From Prorocentrum cordatum (taxonomy: Eukaryota > Sar > Dinophyceae > Prorocentrales > Prorocentraceae), in assembly GCA_963575745.1 (NCBI GenBank), contig CAUYUJ010014277.1, positions 352,091 through 416,090 of the forward strand: a stretch of 64,000 nt of DNA, read 5' to 3'. A program made the translations under genes and the position numbers. Every line of letters begins with the position of its first letter. Position 1 is the first letter of the stretch. Positions 23,001 through 28,270 of the stretch are shown in pieces. The notes under the pieces are model-generated. The model had not been told where the DNA came from and ran no database searches. It was given only the letters and a program-made list of their open reading frames with translations.

Positions 23001-23321
23001 CTTCAGCAGCGGCTCCGAAATGGTGGTTACTATCTCCTCCTTCTCCTTGCGAATTTTCGCCAGGACTTCGGGGTCGTTTTCTAATTTCCGAACCTCCGCC
23101 GCCTCGTACTGCAATGCGTTGGCAATGGAGAGGGCTTCGCACATGAACGTGGACGTGACGAAGGCCATGACCATGCAAACAAAGAGTATGAGGGCGCCCA
23201 ATGCCAGGCCGGCCCTGCTGAAACCGTAAGGCAGCGTCAGCAACGACAGGCCTGTGAGCGAGTTGAGGATGAAGATCGTAGACGTGACGGGACCCACCCT
23301 CGGAATAACAACAAGCGGCAT
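2513..23321 (-). CDS. Amino-acid transporter (Aa_trans / SLC36-SLC38 type), whole split gene
   Basis: This is the overall extent of a gene read on the minus strand. Coding blocks follow the order expected of the 11-helix Aa_trans fold. Helices 1-5 are at 22456-23321, a two-helix block at about 9580-9700, further blocks at about 4662-4785 and 4305-4453, then FFTEDVQAVIKYVGGYAG at about 3510-3706, and a last helix with a stop at 2513. The family moves neutral amino acids across plasma or organelle membranes by proton or sodium coupling; substrate and location cannot be read here. The coding total is about 1.5 kb in roughly 21 kb, so introns dominate. Splice sites look mixed GT, GC or GA to AG and I could not settle every junction. 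Upstream exons may exist. No frameshift is obvious within exons, so the gene may be active. Confidence 0.7.
2673..2799. mobile_element. TIR-7 element, copy 1 (intronic)
   Basis: The left end GTCGCTCGGACGT and right end ACGTCCAAACGATGCC are imperfect inverted repeats. The interior GTTTCGTGCGTGTTC recurs at 58957-59082, with a diverged copy at 24557-24680. It lies between the last two transporter exons. Confidence 0.65.
2800..3205. repeat. Intronic GC-rich direct repeats
   Basis: The block GCGCCTCGGGGTTCTGGGGA is present twice in tandem (about 2900-2970). A larger unit containing CTCCGAGGAGCCGCCG and GCCCTCGGGGAAGGCTC is present at about 2837 and 3011. Long open frames across it are repeat-driven and not supported as genes. 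Confidence 0.5.
3206..3250. repeat. (CCT)n microsatellite
   Basis: A perfect CCT run of about 14 units in the last transporter intron; GGA in the sense direction of the gene. Confidence 0.9.
3300..3482. mobile_element. TIR-14 element with AAAAACGGC repeats
   Basis: Starts GCAGGGCCGTTTTTT and ends AAAAAACGGCCCTGC, its inverse. The interior is a string of 15-20-bp units around AAAAACGGCAACGGAACCGG. It abuts the 3' end of the penultimate transporter exon. Confidence 0.65.
3510..3706 (-). CDS. Transporter, penultimate exon
   Basis: Encodes PNNPYTRSNTAMTLGVLLPP, then FAVAFFTEDVQAVIKYVGG and YAGLTTATFFPVLLVW. This matches the conserved late Aa_trans region in which a helix precedes a VxxxVGG-type glycine motif. 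The acceptor is a textbook polypyrimidine run ending CCGCAG, so the exon starts at 3706. The donor near 3500-3515 is not resolved; a non-canonical site is possible. Confidence 0.65.
3760..3938. mobile_element. TIR-2 element, copy 1 (intronic)
   Basis: Bounded by TACAGTCGGGGCG and the inverse GCCCCGACTGTA. It contains GTTGACCTAAGGAACC and CGAGCCCCTCCCCAACGAAA. Five copies of about 170-186 bp occur in the window and are highly alike, which suggests recent spread. This one is in the transporter intron together with TIR-1 copy a. Confidence 0.8.
3940..4104. repeat. GC-rich repeat related to TIR-5
   Basis: Contains GCTCCGCGCAGATTTCTCAGATC and a GGCGCGGCGCGGAGGCGCC core, like TIR-5 but degenerate. 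Intronic; no coding support. Confidence 0.4.
4105..4300. mobile_element. TIR-1 element, copy a, next to a transporter exon edge
   Basis: Left end CGGGAGCGGCCAAGAGGGG; right end CCCCCTCTCTTCCGCCCCCG is the imperfect inverse. In the gene's direction, exon 4305-4453 ends at a GTGCC whose GT lies within 4 bp of the element. The element therefore begins essentially at the donor site, as introner elements do. The rest of the intron also holds TIR-2. Confidence 0.75.
4305..4453 (-). CDS. Transporter, internal exon (SLFLVTYPAMAVASIPIAA)
   Basis: Encodes IQDIYSLNFAPVSQGHGAV, then SLFLVTYPAMAVASIPIAAI and TLRNTISK. It has one membrane helix followed by the positively charged LRN segment typical of Aa_trans proteins. 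The acceptor CTTCTGCCAG gives phase 0 and agrees with the phase 0 donor of the preceding exon (4662). The donor is GT at 4303-4304 or a nearby GC. Confidence 0.7.
4662..4785 (-). CDS. Transporter, internal exon (LCYVIILSVCATAMVAWGG)
   Basis: Encodes GERLCYVIILSVCATAMVAW, then GGEAHGSCSTYPSAANLGSL. The donor CTT/GTACACC keeps frame with the next exon. The acceptor is unclear because no AG fits the expected phase. It lies about 35 bp from a REP-A element that fills the upstream intron side. Confidence 0.55.
4819..4953. repeat. REP-A copy 2
   Basis: Contains GAAGGGGCCCTGGGACACAT, AATACACACAAATAAAAATA, and TTTCCCATATTTTCTTGGGA. The usual TGTGTCTGTGTTT tail is missing, so this copy is truncated. 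Intronic. Confidence 0.65.
5085..5660. repeat. REP-B copy 1: degenerate 10-12-bp CCAAGATGGCC-type repeat
   Basis: About 570 bp of units such as GGCCCCAAGA, GGCTCCAAGA and GGTCCCAAGAGG, interrupted once by a unique segment containing TTTTTGCTTTCTCGCC. Long open frames on both strands are by-products. Related blocks lie at 18100-18650, 36895-37395 and 58020-58480. Confidence 0.75.
5663..5800. repeat. (CCT)n and (CGA)n microsatellite block
   Basis: Several CCT runs separated by TCC or CCC interruptions, then an ACGACGACG run at 5760-5780. Low complexity; the Ser- and Pro-rich frames are not genes. Confidence 0.85.
5801..6684. other. Intronic stretch with degenerate GATCTGCG repeats
   Basis: A loosely repeated theme (about 70-80 bp) runs from 6130 to 6560: GCGCATCTGCTCGGT-like, GATCTGCGTC, then ATCGGGACCGCT. 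One REP-A-like tail (TGTGTCTGCGTGTTTTTTTC) is at 5928. No coding block recognised. Confidence 0.4.
6685..6716. repeat. (AT)n / (AAAT)n microsatellite
   Basis: ATACATATATATATATATAT followed by AAATAAATAAATAAA. Confidence 0.9.
6717..7734. other. Intronic sequence with no recognised gene
   Basis: Open frames on both strands have no recognisable domain. The composition is closer to average than the surrounding repeats. I cannot exclude a small exon. Confidence 0.35.
7735..8080. repeat. CA-rich tandem repeat, unit about 110 bp
   Basis: Units carry CACATTGAGACGCGCGTCCAC, ATCATACACATGC, and ACGCATGCAGA, repeated about three times with drift. Both ends carry CAATGCCRGTGCRCGCCTGG. Confidence 0.7.
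8139..8425. repeat. Tandem repeat, unit about 90-95 bp
   Basis: Three to four units of GGCGTGGCACTTACTCGACA, then GGGTGCGCAGGGGGTGG and GCATAG. Intronic. Confidence 0.65.
8430..9400. other. Intronic sequence, possible decayed coding fragment
   Basis: On the plus strand around 8611-8770 a frame reads LGAYHKKVMNWWPKTLLTGY. It looks protein-like but I recognise no family, and frames shift soon after. I call no gene. Confidence 0.25.
9580..9700 (-). CDS. Transporter, internal exon (VFLYGLHQYLPSMVSPLEKQ)
   Basis: Encodes EVYGNAVFLYGLHQYLPSM, then VSPLEKQTQAPWVILAAFLI. In Aa_trans proteins this is the F-x-x-H/Q-x-x-x-P helix followed by a loop and the next helix. The donor G/GTGCCTC at 9578-9579 is canonical; alternative GC or GA donors a few bases on are possible. 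The start near 9700 is approximate. Separated from the previous exon by about 12.7 kb. Confidence 0.7.
9840..10015. other. A-rich intronic segment
   Basis: Unusually AT-rich for this window, with runs like CAAAAAAAGT and a loose 25-bp repeat of TTCAAAAAAATGTCAAAAA. No gene. Confidence 0.6.
10224..10387. repeat. REP-A copy 3, full length
   Basis: Runs from TTGAAGGGGCCCTGGGACAC to TTGTGTCTGTGTTTTTTTTT and CCCCTCCTGA. This is the clearest full copy and defines the family: an ACAC-rich left end, CCCATATTTTCC repeats, and a GTGT-rich right end that is loosely inverse to the left. Confidence 0.75.
10638..10780. repeat. REP-A copy 4
   Basis: Starts TTGAAGGGGCCCACACACAA and ends TTGTGTCTGTGTGTTTTTTC and CCAATCCTGA. 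Same orientation as copy 3, about 250 bp downstream. Confidence 0.75.
10877..11064. mobile_element. TIR-6 element, copy 1
   Basis: Left end TACTCCAGATTTCGTAATAA followed by AAGGGAGGGGGTC. The right end CCACTTTATTATGGAATCCGG is the imperfect inverse. The copy at 24291-24473 has even better matching ends. Confidence 0.7.
11320..13265. repeat. Satellite SAT-1, 159-bp tandem array (main block)
   Basis: About 12 head-to-tail units. The period measured between CCGCCTGAGA motifs at 11341, 11500, 11659 and 11818 is 159 bp; some units carry deletions. Each unit has GAGACTTCCTC twice, GTGACGACAGTTGCACGTTG, and GGATGACCCGCTCGG. It lies inside the 12.7-kb transporter intron. Divergence between units is a few percent. 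Confidence 0.95.
13266..13590. repeat. (GAT)n module inserted in SAT-1, copy 1
   Basis: Starts TTCAGGCCTCAAGTCAGCGA, then about 30 ATG/GAT units, a decayed GGTGAT tail, a GGA-rich piece, and ends at CCCACTTAGGATGTGGGGA. The satellite resumes immediately after. The same module recurs at 13986-14266. Confidence 0.9.
13591..13985. repeat. Satellite SAT-1, second block (about 2.5 units)
   Basis: Same 159-bp unit as the main block. It lies between two copies of the GAT module, so unit plus module was duplicated as a block. Confidence 0.9.
13986..14266. repeat. (GAT)n module, copy 2
   Basis: Same order of motifs as 13266-13590 with a shorter GAT run (about 18 units). It marks the end of the satellite. 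Confidence 0.9.
14267..14938. repeat. AATCGG-rich degenerate repeat with inverted CACCGCACGGT motifs
   Basis: GACCGTGCGGTG (14346) and CACCGCACGGTC (14396) are inverse. The region 14500-14700 is built of AATCGGAATCGG-like units. 14770-14830 carries a CGCGCGGAGCGCGCC hairpin. No gene. Confidence 0.5.
14939..15109. mobile_element. TIR-2 element, copy 2
   Basis: TACAGTCGGGGCGTTGACC to GGCCCCGACTGTA, same family and orientation as copy 1 (3760). Confidence 0.85.
15350..15488. repeat. Near-perfect palindrome, arms about 58 bp
   Basis: TCTATACACCACCACCGCGC at the left returns as GCGCGGTGGTGGTGTAGA at the right. The arms continue through GCCAGGCCAGGGCCATCCTG. The centre has CCTCCTGGCCGAGCCAGGAGG. 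It would form a long cruciform or hairpin. Confidence 0.9.
15614..15793. mobile_element. TIR-2 element, copy 3
   Basis: TACAGTCGGGGCGTTGACC to GGCACCGACTGTA, only about 500 bp from copy 2 and in the same orientation. Confidence 0.85.
16301..16322. repeat. (TC)n microsatellite
   Basis: CTCTCTCTCTCTCTCTCTC run inside REP-C. Confidence 0.9.
18100..18650. repeat. REP-B copy 2
   Basis: GCCCCAAGAGG-type decamer repeat, interrupted by a unique segment with TTCAATGTTTTTCTTTCGAT and CACCTTTTCGGCGTCCCGAC, parallel to the interruption in copy 1. Confidence 0.75.
20707..20784. repeat. (CAACAC)n microsatellite
   Basis: About twelve CAACAC units inside REP-C, next to a shorter CAACAA run. Confidence 0.95.
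21761..22455. other. Intronic sequence downstream of the first large transporter exon
   Basis: The coding frame of the exon runs on past 22456 to 22341, but the residues stop resembling the family, so this is taken as intron. No other gene or repeat recognised. Confidence 0.4.
22456..23321 (-). CDS. Transporter, large N-terminal exon (helices 1-5)
   Basis: Opens with MPLVVIPRVGPVTSTIFIL, then NSLTGLSLLTLPYGFSRAGL. This is the signature first helix of Aa_trans proteins, with the broken-helix G and P residues. Next come a second helix, a long charged cytosolic loop rich in E and K (KIRKEKEEIVT), and three more helices (MIYATVMIYVLGTATALVV; SVVVTFFLVLPLCFADIQK; FIAIACLLLISSWFAG). It ends near LPMWNIGEFASVAG, which continues naturally into exon 9580-9700. 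ATG at 23321 is a reasonable start; an in-frame extension to 23360 or an upstream exon is possible. The about 85-residue loop between helices 2 and 3 is longer than usual. Confidence 0.75.
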
Positions 23322-23442
23322 TACCTTTCTACGTCGCGGCGCGGCAGAAGCAGTCCGCACGCGCGCTCAGGCAAGTCGGATGACGGCGTTGCGGATTGCC
23401 CTGCAAGAGTAGGGAAACAACAAATTACCTAGACATAAAACT

Positions 23443-23574
23443 TTGAGGTCCGCGCGGATTTGCCGGATCGGCACTCGACCCCCCTCCCTGGCGCGCGGAG
23501 CGCGCCAGTGGCGGCGCCGGAGGCGCCGCCAGACGGCTCCAGCGCGGATCCGAGAAATCCGCGCGGACCTCCGA
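23443..23574. mobile_element. TIR-5 element, copy 2, 5' of the transporter
   Basis: TGAGGTCCGCGCGGATTTGC at the left; AAATCCGCGCGGACCTCCGA at the right is the inverse. The core GGCGCCGGAGGCGCCGCC is shared with copy 1. It lies about 120 bp upstream of the putative start codon. Confidence 0.8.
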
Positions 23575-23711
23575 GTTATTATGTTTATGTCATTCCTCGT
23601 TCCCCTAAAGAATAGAAGGCAAAACATCCACCCCCATAATAACCAACCCGACACGCGAAGCCGTGTACTGCACGCCCCACTGAAGGAATCGAACAAGGCA
23701 GGCTGTTTAGT

Positions 23712-24013
23712 AAACGCCCACGGCCGCTTAGTCAACGCCAGTTGTCCGGTCCGAGGGGTTTTTCCTCCCTTGAATAAAACAGGGCTAGGATCGGGATAAA
23801 TCGCTCCAGAGCGCTCCGGAGCGCTCTCAGAGCGTTCCAGAACGCTCTGGAGCGGCCGCGGCGCCCGATACATCCTCCAAACCCGCCGATTCTCAGAGAT
23901 TTCGAGTTATCCCGATCTGATTTTGTCCCGATCTTCGCGTCGTTTTATAAACGCCCACGCCCGTTTAGTCAACGCCAGTTGTCCGGTCCGAGTGTTTTTT
24001 CCTCCCTTGAAAG
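23712..24013. repeat. Two 66-bp direct repeats flanking a TIR-9 element
   Basis: TAAACGCCCACGGCCGCTTA, AGTCAACGCCAGTTGTCCGG and TTTTTCCTCCCTTGAA occur in that order at 23712-23777 and again at 23948-24013, with a TIR-9 element exactly between. Confidence 0.8.
23776..23947. mobile_element. TIR-9 element, copy 1
   Basis: Contains GGATCGGGATAAATCGCTCC and, inverted, GAGTTATCCCGATCTGA. Between them is a CAGAGCG/CTCCGGAGCG palindromic region. Almost identical to 56047-56219; a diverged reverse copy is at 39345-39470. Confidence 0.75.
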
Positions 24014-24027
24014 CAGGGGAAGCAGGG

Positions 24028-24153
24028 GAAGGAGGAGGAGGAGGGGACGGAGGGGGAGGGGGAGGAGGAGGAGGAGGAGGAGGAGGAGGAGGAGGAGGAG
24101 GAGGAAAGGGAGGAGGAGGAGGAGGAGGAGGAGGAGGAGGAGGAGGAGCAGGG
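24028..24153. repeat. (GGA)n microsatellite
   Basis: Nearly pure GGA for about 125 bp. It follows the second of the 66-bp direct repeats. Confidence 0.95.
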
Positions 24154-24290
24154 GAAGGAGGGGCGCGGCCGTGGGAGGAGGGGAGGGAGCCGAAGCCCTC
24201 GCGCAGCGGGGGGACCGCAGCGCGGCGCCCTGGGCGGCACGCGGCCGGCGCCGCACGCCCCTGGCAGTGGGCACGGGGCGGCACGAGGCC

Positions 24291-24473
24291 TACTCCATAT
24301 TTCGTTATCAAAGGGAGGGGGTCTGGACCCTTCAAGACATGCCATTTCAGACCTCCCCCGTGGGAGAACCCTCCAAAACATCGTCCCCAGACCCCCCAGG
24401 CCCTCCAAGACAGCCTGGAAGAGACCCCCCCCGGAAATGAGACCCCCCTCCCTTTATTACGAAATCTGGAGTA
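24291..24473. mobile_element. TIR-6 element, copy 2
   Basis: Left TACTCCATATTTCGTTATCA; right CCTTTATTACGAAATCTGGA then GTA. Inverse ends of about 30 bp; interior CCAGACCCCCCAGGCCCTCC shared with copy 1. Confidence 0.8.
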
Positions 24474-24556
24474 AGCAGCCCTGAGGTCGGCACTGCCCGG
24501 CCCCGTTCCCAGAGATCGGCGCGGACCTCTGAAAGATGGCATGCCTGCGCAACCCG

Positions 24557-24680
24557 CCATCGTTCGGACGTCCATTCCCCGTGCAGGCTTCGGTCTCGTG
24601 CGCGCATTTTTCGCAGGACGATCCAGGATGCTCCCCGATGTTCCTCGCCGATGCAAGATGTGCACGTGTCCGAGAGCGAT
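24557..24680. mobile_element. TIR-7 element, copy 2 (diverged)
   Basis: CCATCGTTCGGACGTCCATTC at left and GCACGTGTCCGAGAGCGAT at right. It starts directly at the 3' edge of the candidate exon at 24681-24818 on the minus strand. Confidence 0.6.
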
Positions 24681-24818
24681 TCCGAGGCAATTGCGTGTTC
24701 CCCCGAATCCTGTCCCCGATGAACGACTTCACGGAGTCGTCCGCCAGCTCAGAAAACTGCCGCAGCAGCTGGGGGTCCTTCGCAAGATCAGGCAGCATTG
24801 AGTCGGGCATTCGGATCG
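24681..24818 (-). CDS. Candidate exon of unknown gene
   Basis: Frame reads SIRMPDSMLPDLAKDPQLLR, then QFSELADDSVKSFIGDRIRG and NTQLPRN, preceded by a possible acceptor TGTTACAAG. Composition and third-position GC look coding, and a TIR-7 copy abuts its 3' edge. The product is unrecognised. It is upstream of, and on the same strand as, the transporter, so it could be a 5' exon of that gene or the tail of another. Confidence 0.35.
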
Positions 24819-24819
24819 A

Positions 24820-25430
24820 CTTGTAACATGCGTCGGATCGGGTCGCATCGGCACGGAATCGGAATCGTAATCGAATCGAATCAGTCGCGCCCACGATGCT
24901 CAACGGAGCCGCGCAAACATAGAGCCGCATCGGGTCGCCAGAATGTCGAAACCGCATCGGATCGAACCAGTCGAGATCAATTTTGAATCGGATCGATCGG
25001 ATCGCAGTGGACTGACCTTGTTCTTGTCATAACTCGGGCCTCCCGCGGCCGTTCGGGATGATCCAGACACCCCCAGAACGCCCTCGGCGAGGCGCAGCTG
25101 CCGGAACGCATCCCGAGGCAGACCTCCCCCAGGAGCCGACCACTACACCCGAAAACCCGCCCGAACCTCGATCCTCCGACCTAGTCGGCCCTCTTCGATC
25201 CAAGGCAGGCCCACTGCTCCCCAGACCTCCCTGGGCATCTCCCGGGATACGTTTGGACCCGAATCTAGAAGAGAATCCTGCAATGGCAACGAATGAGCTT
25301 TGCAGGACGAGCAGCGGTATCGGTACCTCCTCCTCCTCTGAGGATCGCCCTGGCCGAAATCGATATCGATTCGGATCGAGCGGATCGGCATCGGACCACG
25401 CCTTCGTGCCTGCGAACCATTGGGAGCGGT
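24820..25430. other. ATCGG-rich spacer
   Basis: Degenerate GGATCGGATCG and GAATCGGAATCG units (24820-25015), then sequence with no recognised gene. Confidence 0.4.
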
Positions 25431-25436
25431 AGGGGA

Positions 25437-25616
25437 AGGAGGAGGAGGAGGAGGAGGAGGAGGAGGAGGAGGAGGAGGAGGAGGAGGAGGAGGAGGAGGA
25501 AAGGAGGAGGAGGAGGAGGAGGAGGAGAGGACGAGGAGGAGGAGGAGGAGAGGAGGAGGGAGGGAGGGAGGAGTGAGGGAGAGAGGAGGAGGAGGAGGAG
25601 AAGGAGGAGGAGGGAG
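25437..25616. repeat. (GGA)n microsatellite
   Basis: GGA runs with AAGG and GAGG interruptions, about 180 bp. Confidence 0.95.
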
Positions 25617-25619
25617 ATC

Positions 25620-25887
25620 TTGTGTTGACGCAGCAGTTTCCTGCACATCTGGTCCGGCAGGCGCCTCCACCATGCAGACAACGAGATAGATGCCGACCCG
25701 CCCAATAGACCAATGCCATCCACGGAACACACGACGAGGCCCACCTCGAGCAGCACGAGCACGAAGGCGCCCCACGGCCTGCATGACCAGCAGCAGCAAG
25801 GGGCCCAGCACAGAGTGAAGTAGAACGGTGCGGCATACAGCACGAAGGCAACTGTAGCAGAGCCCGAGGCCACCGAGCACAACCTGC
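25620..25887 (-). CDS. Candidate exon, hydrophobic, unknown product
   Basis: All three minus-strand frames are open here, so this is weak. The best frame by third-position GC reads SGSATVAFVLYAAPFYFTL and WGAFVLVLLEVGLVVCSV, two possible membrane helices. It follows an acceptor-like TCCGCGCAGG and abuts the GGA tract on its 3' side. Confidence 0.25.
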
Positions 25888-25889
25888 GC

Positions 25890-26404
25890 GGACGAACCCG
25901 AGCGACTCATAGCAACTGTAGATAAAGGCGTCGCCCAACACCCACGATGCCCACGAGCCCAAAGCGACAACGTGCTCCCTGGAGGCAACAAAAAGACGTA
26001 TGGCACCTCAAAGTTGTACGAGGCGGTGTAAGGAGGCATCCACAGCATGTGTAGAGACGGAAAAAACACCACGCTACCCAAACGCCAAGGACTAACAACG
26101 CCATGCATGCCCCGTGGGCCTGAGCTAGGCTAGCCTGACAACTCCACGCCGCGAGAGGAAACGAGCCCTGTGCCACGACATTGGCGTAAGCGCGCAAGAA
26201 GTACAACCCCAGACCATGTGGGAAACAGCGCCGTGGAAACCACATCCCAGCGTTCACCTCCGAGAAAATCTTGCCCTCGCAAGCGCACAGGTAAACGGAC
26301 GTATGGTACAGCCCTGGGAGCATCCACGGGGCAAACGACCAGCTTGAACCAATCAAGATTGACTCGAGATTGAACCTTGAGCCAGAACGGCTTGAGCCAA
26401 ACTT
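25890..26404. other. Region of open minus-strand frames without a recognised gene
   Basis: Long overlapping frames reflect a lack of stop codons. Some peptides look membrane-like (FEVPYVFLLPPGSTLSLWA), but no frame is clearly preferred. Confidence 0.25.
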
Positions 26405-26662
26405 GCTACGGACGGGGAGGGAGGAAGGAAGATGAGGAAGGAGAGAAAAGGAAGGAGAAGAAGGAAGGAGGAAGACGAGGGAGACGGGAGGAGGGAGGAA
26501 GAGGACGAGGGAGGAGGGAGGAGGATGAGGGAGGACGAGGAGGAGGAGGAAGAAAAGGAGGAGGAAGAGGAGGAGGAAGAGGAGGAGGAAGAGGAGGAAG
26601 GGGTAGGCGTAAGGAGGTGGAGGAGGAGGAGCATGAACAGGAGGAGGAGGAGGATGAGAAGG
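26405..26662. repeat. GGA/GAAGGA-rich microsatellite
   Basis: Degenerate GGA, GAA and GAGGAC units over about 258 bp. Confidence 0.9.
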
Positions 26663-27328
26663 ATTGCAGTATAGTGCTGATGGCCGTAAGGGTAGGCATA
26701 AACCCTTTTGAATCGAATGGGGCATTTGGGCTCTCCCACCCTTTGAAATAGGTGCTCGATGCTGGCACCGGGTAGTTATGGGTGATATGCGTGTAGCACA
26801 TATCCAGCGGCAGCCATCTCTGCCTCGTTGCACTGTGACCGAGGACGGCAACGCATGTGGGTCAAACGTTCCATCATCAAGGTGACGAATATACCTATGT
26901 GTATATATAGGTGTGTGCAGGCGGGGGTTAGAGCGGTAGCCCATCGGGAATAAAGGGGAGCCACAACACACATTGATCACTCACTCTGGGCTTTGCCCCT
27001 TCTTACTCCCTCTATTCGTTGGACAAAGCTGTTGACAGAGCTTCGCATGCCTCGAGACAACGGCACCAACATGTGCGAGCCTCAGGACTCACCCCGAGGC
27101 CACGGCAGGAATTCACACCTCGAGTGTACCACCGTCGTCCAACGACCGGGGTCAGAACGCCGTCCCATTGGGCCTCGAGGGGGAGCAGACTCGCACCACG
27201 CTGTGCCCAGAAGCCCGAGAGAAGCTCTCCACTCCAAGAACACCCAAAAGCTCTCCAATGTGTTCCGAAATATGGCTGGCAGCCGGCCACAACATCCCTT
27301 GAGAGTCGCACCTGGCCTAGATTTGAGG
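26663..27328. other. Left flank and probable 3' end of the DIRS-like element
   Basis: No gene recognised. The retroelement's untranslated end must lie somewhere here, but I could not find a terminal inverted repeat matching the far side. A TA-rich motif (CTATGTGTATATATAGGTG) at about 26893 mirrors the TA-rich tract beyond the other end (33137). Confidence 0.35.
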
Positions 27329-28270
27329 TTACTTGCTACAGTATGCCCGAGCGCGGGCAATCAAGGTATCTGAGAAGGTCTGGAGCGAAGAACGGGTGGC
27401 AGGCTGAAACCGCATCTCGGCCAAAATCGCGGCACCATCTTGAATATAAATCTTTGCTGTCCTCATTGAGCTCCAACGACCTCGAATCATCACTTTAGGC
27501 AAGTCGCCTGGCAACAAATGTTCGTGCGTAGCACCGCCTCTACGTAAACTATACGGGACGAGGCCAAGATGCGTGCAACCAATCTCTCGCAGGCCAGTGC
27601 GAAAGAGCAAATGAAAGGCACGAGGAGACGAGGGCCACAAACGCCCGTCACGCTGCAGCTGCATATGGACGACCGCTCCCACGAGCGGGTCATCCAGCGC
27701 CACCGTCTCTCGCGATCCCTTCTGACAGGCTGTCTTTGTCCAGGGCAACGACACCGCGCCTCTGCCGCAAGGCTTGAGCTGAATGGCGCTGCTGGAGAGG
27801 CCGAGAGCCCCGCCTGTCCGAAGGCAGAGGTGGAAGCGTGCGAGGATCGTCGCGGCGAAGGCGATCTCACCGCGGCCCAGCGCCCAGCCCGCGAGCGCAC
27901 TGCGCACCAGCGGCGGCATCGGTGGCGCACGCTGCGGCACCTGTAGGCGCCCCCAGACCGACAGCAATCTCCACGCGCCTGGGTACTGCCGGCGCGTCCC
28001 CAACAGGTGCTGCACCCCACTCAGTGTATCGCTAGCTTGACCTTTAGTGGCACCTTCGGCCCACAAGTATTCAAGGTAGTCTTGTAATGTGACACCCATG
28101 TCTTCCCAACTGAACGGCAGCGGCGGATTCATGGCGTTAAGATAGTCAACAAACTGCTGGGCTGCTCGACGGTATCTGGCGAGAGTGGCAGCGCCGATCC
28201 GGGCATCCCGCAGCTTCCCCAGGCCAGCTCTGGCTGCACGCCTGTCGGCGGGGCTAGAACGCTTCCCCAT
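27329..28270 (-). CDS. Tyrosine recombinase / integrase of the DIRS-like element
   Basis: 313 residues from an ATG at 28270. An N-terminal SAM-like core-binding region (residues 20-110: ATLARYRRAAQQFVDYL, DYLEYLWAEG) precedes a catalytic domain. Visible catalytic signature: R151 in CLRTGGAL; the second box PYSLRRGGATHEH (240-251), where Tyr replaces the usual His before S-L-R; RGRW (263-266); and nucleophile Tyr275 in AKIYIQ. The set is complete for the family apart from the His to Tyr change, so the recombinase may still fold. Its start overlaps the RT ORF by 17 bp in another frame, as in related elements. It would recombine the circular DNA copy into the genome. Confidence 0.8.
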   Translation of the reverse strand: MGKRSSPADRRAARAGLGKLRDARIGAATLARYRRAAQQFVDYLNAMNPPLPFSWEDMGVTLQDYLEYLWAEGATKGQASDTLSGVQHLLGTRRQYPGAWRLLSVWGRLQVPQRAPPMPPLVRSALAGWALGRGEIAFAATILARFHLCLRTGGALGLSSSAIQLKPCGRGAVSLPWTKTACQKGSRETVALDDPLVGAVVHMQLQRDGRLWPSSPRAFHLLFRTGLREIGCTHLGLVPYSLRRGGATHEHLLPGDLPKVMIRGRWSSMRTAKIYIQDGAAILAEMRFQPATRSSLQTFSDTLIARARAYCSK

